Shown here one piece after another: positions 1 to 8,673 of a stretch of 64,000 bases of DNA (position 1 is its first letter; every line of letters starts with the position of its first letter). The position numbers and the translations under genes are program-made. The notes under the pieces are model-generated. The model was given only the letters and a program-made list of their open reading frames with translations, was not told the DNA's origin and did no database searches. This DNA comes from an uncultured Lactococcus sp. (GTDB lineage Bacteria; Bacillota; Bacilli; Lactobacillales; Streptococcaceae), in the NCBI RefSeq assembly GCF_934191625.1, contig NZ_CAKPUG010000002.1, forward strand, positions 186,001 through 250,000, read 5' to 3'.

Positions 1-655
1 GTTCAGGAGGTTGTGGTTCAATTATATGATGAAGTTCAAAACCAATTTGTAGCAATGTGTTGATATATGTGGTTAAAGTTCGATGATATTTAGTTACTTC
101 TTCTCCTAAGAAAGACACATTCCGTTTTCCTTCGTAGAAATAATTATCTATAGGAAAGTGGTCAATTTCTCCTGCTTCATCATAAATCCAATCTTGGAGC
201 CCTGAAGCAGTAAAGAGAGGGTGTTCTACTGAAAATACAAACTCACCACCCATTGATAAGCAATTATAGATATTGGTAAAAAGAAGATGTAAGTCTTCAA
301 TGTAATGCAAGGCTAATGAGCTCAGAACCACATCAAAAGAATCCGGTTCAAGGCGCAAGTCTTCCATAGCTATACATTGATAAGTTATTTTCACATCTGA
401 GTTTTTACTTATTGCTCTTTCCAACATTTTACTCGAAATATCTGTGCCTAGGACTGATGATGCTCCATTGTCAACAGCGTACTTACAGTGCCAACCGTAT
501 CCACAGCCAAGGTCCAAAACTTTTTTGTTCTGAAAATCTGGTAAAATCTTTTGTAGTTCAGACCATTCCCCAGCAGCTTTTAGACCGAATTTTGAACGAT
601 CCATTTGTGCATATTTCGAAAAAAATTCTTGATTATTATATTTATTTTCTTTCAC
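1..655 (-). CDS. Class I SAM-dependent methyltransferase, 3' end cut by window edge
   Basis: A class I methyltransferase that would transfer a methyl group from S-adenosylmethionine; the acceptor is unknown. 218 codons are visible and run off the left edge without a stop. The SAM-binding motif I (VLDLGCGYGWH) lies near residues 44-54, followed by an acidic motif II in LGTDIS and the motif DVVLSSLALHYIED typical of the UbiE/YxbB group. It is not Erm-like. The GTG start at 655-653 is set by GGGAGAA eight bases upstream. That ribosome site sits in a perfect hairpin just after a short leader peptide, so translation is probably conditional. Confidence 0.85.
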   Translation of the reverse strand, partial: MKENKYNNQEFFSKYAQMDRSKFGLKAAGEWSELQKILPDFQNKKVLDLGCGYGWHCKYAVDNGASSVLGTDISSKMLERAISKNSDVKITYQCIAMEDLRLEPDSFDVVLSSLALHYIEDLHLLFTNIYNCLSMGGEFVFSVEHPLFTASGLQDWIYDEAGEIDHFPIDNYFYEGKRNVSFLGEEVTKYHRTLTTYINTLLQIGFELHHIIEPQPPE

Positions 656-665
656 TTGTTATTCT

Positions 666-699
666 CCCATGTAAATTTCATTGTAAATTTTTACATGGG
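666..699 (-). promoter_or_regulatory. Hairpin masking the methyltransferase ribosome site
   Basis: Arms 699-690 and 675-666 are a perfect 10-bp inverted repeat (CCCATGTAAA / TTTACATGGG) with a 14-nt loop. The GGG of the ribosome site is inside the 3' arm. The 5' arm starts one base after the leader-peptide stop, so a ribosome paused there would open the stem. A shorter alternative pairing exists inside the loop (TGTAAA with TTTACA). Confidence 0.7.
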
Positions 700-700
700 A

Positions 701-736
701 CTAGGCAATTTTATGAGCAATTATTCCTTTTAACAT
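701..736 (-). CDS. 11-aa leader peptide of the methyltransferase
   Basis: ATG at 736-734 follows AAAGGAG with nine-base spacing and reads MLKGIIAHKIA then TAG. It ends one base before the RBS-masking hairpin, the arrangement of cat/erm-type translational attenuators. The frame is short, so coding is inferred from its ribosome site, position and the hairpin rather than from homology. Confidence 0.55.
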   Translation of the reverse strand: MLKGIIAHKIA

Positions 737-758
737 AATTTTTTACTCCTTTGTCTTC

Positions 759-768
759 ATTATAACAT
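759..768 (-). promoter_or_regulatory. Extended -10 promoter for leader peptide and methyltransferase
   Basis: TGTTATAAT reads on the minus strand, an extended -10 (TGnTATAAT) with no good -35. It would start transcription about 15 bases before the leader peptide and lies just before the stop of the upstream MFS gene. Confidence 0.55.
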
Positions 769-784
769 GAGCAGTTCTAAAATT

Positions 785-2002
785 CTATGTGGCTTCATGC
801 ATTCGAATAGCTCGTAGTGAGGGTATAATACTTAAAAGGATAATTACTACCATAAATAAAGCCATGCCTATATTCCCATAGATTGCTGATAAAGAAACTA
901 AAACACCCGAAAGTACAGATGCAACTGGCTGAGTCACAGAAAAGGCGCCCGTGTAGGTTCCAACATGCTCGCCTTCCATCAGATCCGCTCTTAAAGCTTG
1001 AGAGAAAGGTACAAGAATCATTTCGCCCAAAGTAGCCACTACTGCTGCTGTAACTTCCCAGCCTAAATCATGTCCTAAAAAGGCAATAATAAAACCTAAC
1101 CCTTGAAGAAAAATTCCTAAAGTAATCCCTGTGCTTCGCGACCAATTTTTAGTCAGCCTATTCATTTTGCTCATAAATAGTACGATAATTAAAGTATTAA
1201 TCAATAAGAAAAGTGTCAACATCCGTTGACCATAAAGTTCCAAACCCAAAATCCGTGTTGCTGAGAAACTATCGCTAAGATGCACCGGTAAATAGTAGTC
1301 AATTTGATTAAAAATCATCGCAATAAAAACCGAAGCAAACAAATAAGACATAAAAATGCTGTCTTTAGCCACAAAGAAATAAGCTTTTATAATATTTGGC
1401 GCTTTCTTTTGATGCTCTTGATGTGGGTCAAAAGACTCGTCAATCCAAAATAAAACAACAACAAAACTCAGAATTTCTTCAATAGTTATGACCAGCAAAA
1501 GCCAGACCAAATAATCACGGAAAAACCAACCAGAAAGGCCTGAGCCAATCATAATAGCAAAATTGATAATCCAATATTGAATACTATAGACTGTTCTCCG
1601 GTTTTCACTTGTTGTTAAATCAACAATCATCGCTTGACTGGCTGTATTAAAAAAGCCAAAGCCAAAATTCACAATTAAAAATCCGAAAAAGGTCGACCAA
1701 GGGTTAAAGTAAAATTCTGAATTAGAAAAGGTTGCCAGTGCTGCTCCAACTGCAGTTACTGCAGTTGAAAAAAGCATGACAGGTCGGCGCCCTTTTAAAT
1801 CAGTCAAATGTCCCGCATAAAGCCCAACTAAAAAAACCATAATAGAGCTCACAATAAGCAAGAGTCCCGTAATACCCGCACCCATATATTTATTATAGTA
1901 AATAGTCATGGAGCCACCAACTGTACTAAAGCATAGTGCTCCTAAAAAATTCATCACCAACCTAATTTTAATGGTCGGATGAAGTCCCCAAAATTCTTTC
2001 AT
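785..2002 (-). CDS. MFS family multidrug-type exporter
   Basis: A 405-aa major facilitator superfamily transporter of the inner membrane with about twelve hydrophobic segments. The MFS motif A reads GHLTDLKGRRPVML in the first cytoplasmic loop. It resembles MdtG/YttB-type drug:proton antiporters, but the substrate cannot be read from sequence. An in-frame ATG lies ten codons upstream; the start at 2002 is preferred because AAGGAGGAG sits directly before it. It follows ndk on the same strand, with a possible weak attenuator between them (GGCTTTCC and GGGGAGTC could pair, then seven T). Confidence 0.88.
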   Translation of the reverse strand: MKEFWGLHPTIKIRLVMNFLGALCFSTVGGSMTIYYNKYMGAGITGLLLIVSSIMVFLVGLYAGHLTDLKGRRPVMLFSTAVTAVGAALATFSNSEFYFNPWSTFFGFLIVNFGFGFFNTASQAMIVDLTTSENRRTVYSIQYWIINFAIMIGSGLSGWFFRDYLVWLLLVITIEEILSFVVVLFWIDESFDPHQEHQKKAPNIIKAYFFVAKDSIFMSYLFASVFIAMIFNQIDYYLPVHLSDSFSATRILGLELYGQRMLTLFLLINTLIIVLFMSKMNRLTKNWSRSTGITLGIFLQGLGFIIAFLGHDLGWEVTAAVVATLGEMILVPFSQALRADLMEGEHVGTYTGAFSVTQPVASVLSGVLVSLSAIYGNIGMALFMVVIILLSIIPSLRAIRMHEAT

Positions 2003-2111
2003 ATTCTCCTCCTTGAATAAAATAGCAAACAAAAAAAGACTCCCCTTTAATGTTTAGAGCTTTGTCGCTCAAACCTCCTTGGAAAGCCTTTGTCCTTGAT
2101 GTTATTTCTGT

Positions 2112-2528
2112 TTATGAAAACCAAAGCGCTATTTCTCGCTCTGCAGATTCCGGTGAGTCTGATCCATGGACAATATTTTTAATGGCTTTACCTTTTTCAG
2201 GTGATTGAGCAAAATCTCCACGAATAGTCCCTGGTTGCGCTTGACTAGGATTAGTTGTCCCCATCATTGTACGCCAGCAAGAAATAGCTTCTACACCAGA
2301 TATTACACCAACAACTACTGGTCCAGAAGTCATATAACTACGAATATTGGGATAAAAATCTTTATCAACTAATGCTTCGTAATGCTTGTCAATCAAGTCC
2401 CCATTTGGAGCAGAACGTCGCTCTAGTTTTTCTAGCTGAAAACCACGCTGCTCGATTCGTTTCAATATTTCACCTACAAGACCACGTTGAACGCCGTCAG
2501 GTTTAATAATAAAGAAAGTTTTTTCCAT
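2112..2528 (-). CDS. ndk: Nucleoside-diphosphate kinase
   Basis: Cytosolic enzyme that moves the gamma phosphate from ATP to nucleoside diphosphates through a phosphohistidine. The 138-aa length is normal. [11 protein letters not shown] opens the fold, and the catalytic histidine is H121 in [16 protein letters not shown], the family signature. GGAGGAG lies upstream of the ATG and a good promoter precedes it. The MFS gene follows on the same strand. Confidence 0.97.
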   Translation of the reverse strand: MEKTFFIIKPDGVQRGLVGEILKRIEQRGFQLEKLERRSAPNGDLIDKHYEALVDKDFYPNIRSYMTSGPVVVGVISGVEAISCWRTMMGTTNPSQAQPGTIRGDFAQSPEKGKAIKNIVHGSDSPESAEREIALWFS

Positions 2529-2557
2529 GATTGACTCCTCCTATATATCGTGTTTAT

Positions 2558-2587
2558 ATTTTACATCTAAAAGCTATAAGTTGTCAA
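2558..2587 (-). promoter_or_regulatory. ndk promoter
   Basis: TTGACA (2587-2582), 18-bp spacer, TAAAAT (2563-2558), about 30 bases before the ndk start. Confidence 0.7.
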
Positions 2588-2629
2588 GAATTATCTGTAA
2601 ATTTCGACAAAGCCCTCTTTTTATACACA

Positions 2630-2652
2630 AAAAGCCCATATTATGGGCTTTT
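2630..2652 (-). terminator. clpB terminator
   Basis: Perfect 10-bp stem (AAAAGCCCAT / ATGGGCTTTT), three-base loop, then a T-rich run on the minus strand, six bases after the clpB stop. Confidence 0.85.
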
Positions 2653-2658
2653 TTTAGC

Positions 2659-5262
2659 TTATTCTTCAATAGGTAATATCTCAAAGTCAATTTTATTGTC
2701 AACAAGTTTGACAAGAACTTTAGTTTTTGGCGGAATTTTACCTGCAATAATTAATTTAGCAAGTGGATTTTCAATAACTTTGGTCAAGTAACGTTTTAAT
2801 GGACGTGCCCCATAAGCTGGTTCATAAGCATTTTCTGCAATCCATTCTTTGACTTCTTCACTCAGTTCCAGTTCGACAGACATTTCTTCAAGACGTTGTG
2901 TCAATTGACTGGTCATCTTCACAATAATATTTTTAATATTATTCAACGACAATGGTTTGAAGAGAATTGTATCATCAATACGGTTGAGGAATTCTGGTTT
3001 GAAGTGCATCCGCAATTGCTTCATCACTTCTTCAGTTGTTTCTTCAGAAATCTCTCCTTGATCATCGACATTATCTAGCAAATATTGTGATCCGACATTT
3101 GAAGTCATAATCAAAACAGTATTCTTGAAGTCGACTAAAACACCTTTTGAATCCGTCAAACGTCCATCATCCAAAACTTGTAACAGGATATTGAAGACAT
3201 CTGGATGTGCTTTTTCAATTTCGTCCAACAAAATAATCGTATAGGGGTTACGACGCACAGCTTCAGTCAGTTGGCCACCTTCATCATAACCAACATATCC
3301 TGGAGGAGCTCCGACCAGACGAGAAACGCTATGCTTTTCCATGTATTCACTCATGTCAATACGAACCATGTGTTCTTCGGAGTCAAATAAGTTTTCAGCC
3401 AAGGCTTTAGCTAACTCTGTCTTACCAACACCTGTAGGTCCTAAGAAAAGGAAGGAACCTAAAGGACGGTTAGGATCTTGAATACCTGCTCGAGCACGAA
3501 TAATAGCATCAGACACAGCTTCGACTGCCTCGTCTTGGCCTACTACACGTTGATGAAGAGTTTCTGGTAAATGAAGGAGTTTTTCACGCTCACCTTCCAC
3601 CAGTTTTGTCACAGGGATACCTGTCATACGGCCAACAACTTCCGCAATTTGTTCTTCAGTGACAGATTCTTGAACAAGGCTGAGATCATCTGATTTTGCT
3701 TTGCTTTCAAGTTCTTTCAGTGATTGTTCAATCTCTGGTATTTTACCGTAACGCAAGGCTGCAGCTTTTTCAAAGTCACCTTCATTTTGTGCTTCTTCTA
3801 ATTCATGGCGGGCCCGTTCCAATTCATTCCTTTTATCAGAGATGTTACCAACTTCTTTCTTTTCAGCTTCCCATTGGGCTTTAAGTTGATTGTTTTCTTC
3901 ACGAAGTTCTGCAATTTCTTCACGAATGATATTTAAACGTTTCTTAGAAGCATCGTCACGTTCTTTTTTGAGCGCTGCTTCTTCAATTTCTAACTGCATC
4001 AAACGGCGGTTTGCTTGGTCGAGTTCTGTTGGCAGAGAATTCATTTCGACACGAATTGTTGCGCTGGCTTCATCGACCAAGTCAATTGCTTTATCTGGCA
4101 AGAAGCGGTCTGTAATATAACGATCAGAAAGTGTTGCTGCTGCAACCAATGCGTTATCGTGGATTGTTACACCATGGTGAATTTCAAAACGTTCTTTCAA
4201 ACCACGCAGAATGGAGATAGTATCTTCAACTGTTGGTTCAGTAACTAGAACTTTTTGGAAACGACGTTCTAAAGCTTTATCTGTTTCCATGTATTTACGG
4301 TATTCATCCAAAGTTGTTGCACCAATTAAATGCAATTCACCACGTGCAAGCATCGGTTTCAATAGATTACCAGCATCCATTGAACCTTCAGTCTTACCAG
4401 CACCCACAATCGTGTGCAGCTCATCAATAAAGAGAATAATTTGTCCATCAGACTTTTTAACTTCATTCAGTACTGCTTTCAGACGTTCTTCAAACTCCCC
4501 ACGGTATTTAGCACCTGCAATAAGTGCCCCCATATCCAAAGAGAATACTGTTTTATCTTTTAGATTTTCAGGTACATCTTTACGGACAATACGTTGCGCA
4601 AGTCCTTCAACAATGGCTGTTTTACCTACCCCAGGTTCACCAATTAGAACGGGGTTATTCTTTGTTTTACGTGATAAGACACGAATAATATCACGAATTT
4701 CTTCATCACGTCCGATTACAGGATCTTGTTTACCTGATTTCACTTGAGCAACAAGGTCGACACCGTATTTTTCAAGTGCTTTATATGTATCTTCAGCATT
4801 TTGATTTGTCACTTTATCACCTCCTCGTAGGTTTTCAATTGCTAATTTCGTTTTTTCTTTATTCATACCATGGCTAACCAGATATTCTGTTAAAGGATTT
4901 TTCTTTAACTCAAAAAGGGCCAAGAGTACAATTTCAGTTGAGAGGTATTCATCACCCATATCTTTGGCAATCTTATCTGCTGCATTGAACAGATTAAAAA
5001 GATCTGCACTAATATTTTGACCATAGGTAATATTGCTTCCCTCAACAGAAGAAATTTTATCAATCTCTTTTTCAATAACTTTTGTAAATTCTTCAATGTT
5101 AATTTCTGAATCTTTGTAAAAATTAAAGGCAAAACTATTTGGTTGCACAAATATTCGCCATAAATGTGGAATTTCAATCGCTTGATGATGTCGGGTCTGC
5201 GCAATTTGTTGCGCTTCATAAAGCGTTTTTTGCATACTTGTTGTCATTTTTTCGATGTCCAT
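2659..5262 (-). CDS. clpB: ClpB disaggregase (Hsp100 ATPase)
   Basis: 867-aa cytosolic AAA+ chaperone that, with DnaK, pulls polypeptides out of aggregates. In order: Clp N-domain (about 1-150), first AAA+ module with Walker A GEPGVGKT near 207, a long charged coiled-coil middle domain (about 410-530), second AAA+ module with GPTGVGKT near 609, and a ClpB D2-small C-terminus. The linker is the ClpB form, with no ClpP-binding tripeptide. It is a single-gene unit with its own consensus promoter, a CtsR-type operator and a terminator, which fits heat-shock control. Confidence 0.98.
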   Translation of the reverse strand: MDIEKMTTSMQKTLYEAQQIAQTRHHQAIEIPHLWRIFVQPNSFAFNFYKDSEINIEEFTKVIEKEIDKISSVEGSNITYGQNISADLFNLFNAADKIAKDMGDEYLSTEIVLLALFELKKNPLTEYLVSHGMNKEKTKLAIENLRGGDKVTNQNAEDTYKALEKYGVDLVAQVKSGKQDPVIGRDEEIRDIIRVLSRKTKNNPVLIGEPGVGKTAIVEGLAQRIVRKDVPENLKDKTVFSLDMGALIAGAKYRGEFEERLKAVLNEVKKSDGQIILFIDELHTIVGAGKTEGSMDAGNLLKPMLARGELHLIGATTLDEYRKYMETDKALERRFQKVLVTEPTVEDTISILRGLKERFEIHHGVTIHDNALVAAATLSDRYITDRFLPDKAIDLVDEASATIRVEMNSLPTELDQANRRLMQLEIEEAALKKERDDASKKRLNIIREEIAELREENNQLKAQWEAEKKEVGNISDKRNELERARHELEEAQNEGDFEKAAALRYGKIPEIEQSLKELESKAKSDDLSLVQESVTEEQIAEVVGRMTGIPVTKLVEGEREKLLHLPETLHQRVVGQDEAVEAVSDAIIRARAGIQDPNRPLGSFLFLGPTGVGKTELAKALAENLFDSEEHMVRIDMSEYMEKHSVSRLVGAPPGYVGYDEGGQLTEAVRRNPYTIILLDEIEKAHPDVFNILLQVLDDGRLTDSKGVLVDFKNTVLIMTSNVGSQYLLDNVDDQGEISEETTEEVMKQLRMHFKPEFLNRIDDTILFKPLSLNNIKNIIVKMTSQLTQRLEEMSVELELSEEVKEWIAENAYEPAYGARPLKRYLTKVIENPLAKLIIAGKIPPKTKVLVKLVDNKIDFEILPIEE

Positions 5263-5324
5263 AATGCACCTCGATTCATTTCATAGTAATGTAGTATTCT
5301 TCTCATTTTTCTTACTACATCTTA

Positions 5325-5354
5325 ATTATACTCTTTTGGTCAGTAAAGGTCAAA
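5325..5354 (-). promoter_or_regulatory. clpB promoter with overlapping CtsR operator
   Basis: TTGACC (5353-5348), 17-bp spacer, TATAAT (5330-5325) on the minus strand. On the plus strand GGTCAGTAAAGGTCAAA (5338-5354) matches the CtsR heptad tandem repeat RGTCAAANANRGTCAAA and covers the -35 and spacer, so bound CtsR would block RNA polymerase. Confidence 0.88.
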
Positions 5355-5380
5355 CTATTTGCTTGTAAATTTCCAGATAA

Positions 5381-5418
5381 AAATAAGAGGGTTTTTCATT
5401 AGAAAAACCCTCTTATTT
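5381..5418 (-). terminator. Terminator after the NAD(P)-binding protein gene
   Basis: A perfect 17-bp stem (5381-5397 with 5402-5418) and ATTA loop begin right after the stop codon and are followed by T-rich sequence. It separates the reductase from the clpB promoter. Confidence 0.9.
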
Positions 5419-5420
5419 TA

Positions 5421-6050
5421 CTATTTTTGGAAAACGCTGATACGTTGTCCGACATAATTTCCTTCCAGTGCAATATTAATCATCGCTTTCGCATAATCTG
5501 CATAACTAATTACACTTTCACCTTTATCATTAACTGTAAACTCTTCACCTGCAACTACATAGTCTCCGGTTTTTTCACCATCTGCTTGGAAATCTGCTGC
5601 AGGACTTACATAAGTCCATTTAACATCATGACGTTTTCTCAGTTCAGCTAATGAATCTGACATAGCTGTGGCTAATGGTTTAAAAGCATCTGGGAACCCT
5701 TCAGATTGATAAAGTGATAAATCATGTTCTGGATTAAGATAAAGGCTTCCGGCTCCACCAACAATCAACAAGCGTTTGTCTGTACCTTCAACAAGATCAG
5801 CAAGATGTTGAATTGAAGTTGTGTGCTGTTCCAAACTATCTTCTGCCCATGTGCCAAAAGCATCGATAAGAACTTCAAAATCCTTGATGTCTTCTTTAGT
5901 TAAATCAAACAAATCTTTCTGAAGAGAAGACGGTGCTACTGTTTTATTTTCGCCACGAACAATGGCTGTTACATCTAATCCTCTGTCTACTGCTTCTTGT
6001 ACAATAAGACGACCGGCTTTACCATTTGCTGCTACTACTGCTATTTTCAT
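5421..6050 (-). CDS. NAD(P)-binding atypical SDR, YwnB-like
   Basis: A 209-aa Rossmann-fold protein of the NAD(P)H-binding atypical short-chain dehydrogenase group. The nucleotide loop is AANGKAGRLIVQEA at the N-terminus; no classical YxxxK active site is obvious. The frame is open further upstream, but the start at 6050 is chosen because CATGGAGG lies before this ATG and the Rossmann fold begins there. It follows an Rrf2 regulator on the same strand, as ywnA-ywnB do in Bacillus. Its own promoter carries a palindrome at the start point. Confidence 0.85.
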   Translation of the reverse strand: MKIAVVAANGKAGRLIVQEAVDRGLDVTAIVRGENKTVAPSSLQKDLFDLTKEDIKDFEVLIDAFGTWAEDSLEQHTTSIQHLADLVEGTDKRLLIVGGAGSLYLNPEHDLSLYQSEGFPDAFKPLATAMSDSLAELRKRHDVKWTYVSPAADFQADGEKTGDYVVAGEEFTVNDKGESVISYADYAKAMINIALEGNYVGQRISVFQK

Positions 6051-6071
6051 ATTAGACCTCCATGTCTTTTC

Positions 6072-6125
6072 GTTGTAACCATTTGTGTTACAACTAATTC
6101 TACATAAGCTTTTAGTAAATGTCAA
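6072..6125 (-). promoter_or_regulatory. Promoter and palindromic operator of the reductase
   Basis: TTGACA (6125-6120), 17-bp spacer, TAGAAT (6102-6097). Directly downstream lies a perfect 8-bp inverted repeat, GTTGTAAC and GTTACAAC, separated by seven bases (6072-6094). This fits a repressor site covering the transcription start; the adjacent Rrf2 protein is the obvious candidate. Confidence 0.75.
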
Positions 6126-6137
6126 CGATTTGGTTTC

Positions 6138-6578
6138 TCAAGGATTTAACGCCACATAATGATCAATATCGGCAATTACATCTTGTAAACTCAGCAGCTT
6201 CATTTGATCTTCCATCGCTTTTTGAATTAAAACAAGTTTATCATCAAGAACTTGATGGATATTTTTTCCAACAGAACAATCTGGGCTAGGATGTTCGTGA
6301 AAATGGAACAACCCTTTTTTATTGATGACTTCAACTGCATTATAAATATCGAATAAGCTAATCTCTTCAACGGGTCTGGCAATTGTCGCTCCACCACTTC
6401 CCCGCACAACATGCACCAACTCGTTAGCTTTCAGTTGCTGTAATACTCTTCGAATTATCACGGGATTTACATTAATACTTGTGGCCAAAAAATCACTTGT
6501 AATTTTATGGTCTCCCTCAAAAGTATGGATACAGGCAAAAATATGAAGTGCAATCGTAAAGCGACTTGATATTTGCAT
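6138..6578 (-). CDS. Rrf2 family transcriptional regulator, YwnA-like
   Basis: 146-aa winged-helix DNA-binding protein of the Rrf2 family. The N-terminal HTH includes ITSDFLATSINVNPVIIRRV, followed by the wing GSGGATIARP. A single cysteine is visible (PDCSVG), so it does not have the three-cysteine iron-sulphur site of IscR/NsrR and is closer to YwnA or CymR-type members. The start follows an AAAGGAG site. It is read in the same direction as the downstream reductase, which has its own promoter and palindrome. Confidence 0.9.
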   Translation of the reverse strand: MQISSRFTIALHIFACIHTFEGDHKITSDFLATSINVNPVIIRRVLQQLKANELVHVVRGSGGATIARPVEEISLFDIYNAVEVINKKGLFHFHEHPSPDCSVGKNIHQVLDDKLVLIQKAMEDQMKLLSLQDVIADIDHYVALNP

Positions 6579-6609
6579 TTTTTTCTCCTTTGTCCCTTAT
6601 TTTATCTTA

Positions 6610-6638
6610 AGTATAAATGTCCTTTTTCAGAATGTCAA
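6610..6638 (-). promoter_or_regulatory. Promoter of the Rrf2 gene
   Basis: TTGACA (6638-6633), 17-bp spacer, TATACT (6615-6610). The GTTGTAAC palindrome found at the downstream reductase is absent here, so no autoregulation by that site is visible. Confidence 0.75.
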
Positions 6639-6724
6639 TTATAATAATTAAGCACATAAATTACGGGTACTTCACTCCAAAATAAGTTATAATTAAATTA
6701 TCAGAAAAGAAAGGGGTATTAAAT

Positions 6725-7255
6725 ATGTTTTCTGAAAATTTTTCAAAAAAATTACGTAACAGCGTCGGAATTAATGGACTTATTTCCACACTTATTGGAT
6801 TACTCATCTTGTTTTGGCCTGGACGTACAGCGCAAGTTGGAACAGTTTTAATAGGGATTTCCTTCATTTTAATTGGGATTTCTTATCTTGTTTCTATCTT
6901 TTCCTTAATGAACGAAAATCCGTGGTCGCGCTTTGGGCATCTTCTTTTAGGTACTGTCTATTTGGTTGCTGGGATTTTCTCTTTGATTAACTTGGCAGCT
7001 GCAACAGCTACTTTATTTATCATCATTGGTATTTTAGTAGGTTTCACATGGATTACTGAAGGTTTTGTTTCCTTTGGTTTCGTTCCTTATTCTCCATCTA
7101 AGCCTTGGACAATTCTTTCAGGTCTTCTCAGTGTCATTGCAGGCTTCATGCTTTTACTCACTCCCTTATGGGGTGCAATGGCACTTTGGACACTTCTCGG
7201 TGTAGTTGTCCTCATCTTAGGTCTTTTCAAATTGATACGTTACTTTACTTGGTAA
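6725..7255 (+). CDS. DUF308 / HdeD-like membrane protein
   Basis: 176-aa integral membrane protein with about six transmembrane segments arranged as repeated helical pairs, typical of DUF308 (HdeD) proteins. No catalytic residues are known for this group. The RBS AAAGGGG lies before the ATG. It is transcribed divergently from the Rrf2 gene and ends against a convergent MFS gene. A CodY-like sequence (two mismatches) overlaps the start codon but also encodes the first residues, so I give it little weight. Confidence 0.85.
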   Translation: MFSENFSKKLRNSVGINGLISTLIGLLILFWPGRTAQVGTVLIGISFILIGISYLVSIFSLMNENPWSRFGHLLLGTVYLVAGIFSLINLAAATATLFIIIGILVGFTWITEGFVSFGFVPYSPSKPWTILSGLLSVIAGFMLLLTPLWGAMALWTLLGVVVLILGLFKLIRYFTW

Positions 7256-7275
7256 ACTTCGTTATGGGACAAAGA

Positions 7276-7304
7276 AAAAGAGCTCTTCTCAGAGACTCTT
7301 TTTT
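7276..7304. terminator. Bidirectional terminator between DUF308 and MFS genes
   Basis: AAAAGAGCTCT pairs with AGAGACTCTTTT (one bulge), followed by T on the plus strand and by a T-rich run on the minus strand. It serves the convergent genes on both sides. Confidence 0.75.
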
Positions 7305-8469
7305 AAATTTTCATTTTTTTCGATTTTCGATTCATCAACATGGACAATACACCGGTACCAAACAAAATAATCGCAGAGATGTAGTAAGGGAAGAAATGAT
7401 TGATATCAAACATTACTCCAGCAGCCAATGGGCCTAAAATATTACCAAAACTTGTAAAAGTCGAATTTAAACCATTGATGGCTCCTTGCTGATCTCCTGC
7501 ATGTTTTGACAAGTAAGTTGTTACCGCAGGTCTAAACAAATCAAAGGCGAGGAAAACCACAAATGTAGAAATAGCAACAGTGATGCGATTTCCTGTAAAG
7601 GCTATAATAGCAATAAAGAGCGCACTTGCAAAGAAGGTCAAGTGTATCAAATGCATTTCACCAATTTTTCCAACAATCCAGTCAAAAAGAAAGAGTTGGA
7701 AGAAAAGGGCAATAATACCACTTACTGTAATCACTAAAGCAATTTCACTTGTCGTAAAGCCAAAATTGATTGTCGCCATAATGCTATAAATTGATTCGAA
7801 GGCTTGCAGACCAAATGAAGAAATCAAAATAACGACAAAAAGCGATGTGAACATTGGATTTTTAAGAATATCCAAGAAAGATGCTTTTGGTGTATCAGGG
7901 TTAATATCCATTGTTTTTTCTGGCTCTTTCAGTACAGTCATACTCAAAATAAATCCGATAAAGGCTAAAAGTGCAGCCACAAAAAAAGGAACCCTTATAC
8001 CAAATGTTGCTAAAAATCCTCCGACACCTGGACCAATGATAAATCCACCACTAATCGCTGCAGAAACTTTCCCCATAGCTTTAGCTCGTTCGCCTAAAGT
8101 TGTTAAATCGGCAACATATGCTGTTACAGAAGGCATCAACAAAGCCGCTGCAATACCACCTAAAGCACGTGAAACGTAAAAAAGAGCTTTTACTTGGGCT
8201 AAACCAAATAAAAGTTCAGAAAGAGCAAAAATAATCATCCCCAAAGCGATGAGCTTTTTTCGTCCAACTTTATCTGATAAATGCCCAGCAATCGGAGAGG
8301 CAATCAATTGGGCAATAGCAAAAATCGAAATCATCATTCCCATTGTTGTTCCTGAAAAATGCATTTGCTCTTTCAGTTGTGGCAAAACAGGAATAACGAG
8401 TCCTACACCTAAGAACACAAGCAATAAGTTTGAAATTGCTAGGTTAATCATCCATTGTTTGTTTTTCAT
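7303..8469 (-). CDS. MFS multidrug efflux transporter (NorA/TetA-like)
   Basis: 388-aa twelve-helix major facilitator of the drug:proton antiporter DHA1 group. Motif A is GHLSDKVGRKKLIALG in loop 2-3, and the motif C region reads GGFIIGPGVGGFLA in helix 5, which marks exporters rather than importers. The upstream region has tandem ATAGAATAG repeats and a terminator-like hairpin before the start codon, suggesting regulated expression. The ribosome site (TTGGGG) is weak. The drug range cannot be predicted. Confidence 0.9.
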   Translation of the reverse strand: MKNKQWMINLAISNLLLVFLGVGLVIPVLPQLKEQMHFSGTTMGMMISIFAIAQLIASPIAGHLSDKVGRKKLIALGMIIFALSELLFGLAQVKALFYVSRALGGIAAALLMPSVTAYVADLTTLGERAKAMGKVSAAISGGFIIGPGVGGFLATFGIRVPFFVAALLAFIGFILSMTVLKEPEKTMDINPDTPKASFLDILKNPMFTSLFVVILISSFGLQAFESIYSIMATINFGFTTSEIALVITVSGIIALFFQLFLFDWIVGKIGEMHLIHLTFFASALFIAIIAFTGNRITVAISTFVVFLAFDLFRPAVTTYLSKHAGDQQGAINGLNSTFTSFGNILGPLAAGVMFDINHFFPYYISAIILFGTGVLSMLMNRKSKKMKI

Positions 8470-8490
8470 AACTATACCCCAATACCCGAT

Positions 8491-8526
8491 AAAAAGACAG
8501 ATTCAAAAACTTGAAACCGCCTTTTT
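8491..8526 (-). promoter_or_regulatory. Terminator-like hairpin in the MFS leader
   Basis: AAAAGGCGG...TTCAA pairs with TTGAA...CTGTCTTTT around a four-base loop, followed by TTTTTAT, 20 bases before the MFS start. No gene upstream needs this terminator, because gshF has its own at 8632-8673; it is probably an attenuator. Confidence 0.5.
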
Positions 8527-8529
8527 ATC

Positions 8530-8556
8530 CTATTCTATTTGTTAAGTCTATTCTAT
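8530..8556. repeat. 9-bp direct repeat upstream of the MFS gene
   Basis: CTATTCTAT occurs at 8530-8538 and 8548-8556, 18 bp apart and so on nearly the same face of the helix. On the minus strand each copy contains TAGAAT, a possible -10. Candidate regulator site. Confidence 0.45.
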
Positions 8557-8631
8557 CATATTCTGCACAAAAATAAAAAAGTATAAATTTATTATCAAGT
8601 TTTTTATAACAAATGTTCATGAATACCGCAC

Positions 8632-8673
8632 AATAAATAAAATTCCTCTTACTAAAGAGGAATTTTATTTATT
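8632..8673 (-). terminator. gshF terminator
   Basis: Perfect 19-bp stem with ACT loop; the stem includes the gshF stop codon. T-rich sequence follows on the minus strand. Confidence 0.88.

Noticed and set aside
412-738. 108-codon plus-strand frame
   Set aside because: Antisense to the methyltransferase, its leader peptide and hairpin; no ribosome site and no protein-like pattern.
4211-4747. 178-codon plus-strand frame
   Set aside because: Antisense shadow of clpB, with Ser/Arg/Pro-rich composition typical of a reversed coding strand.
6726-6740. CodY-box-like sequence at the DUF308 start
   Set aside because: 13 of 15 match, but it lies wholly in the first codons, in an AT-rich context, downstream of any promoter; chance is likely.
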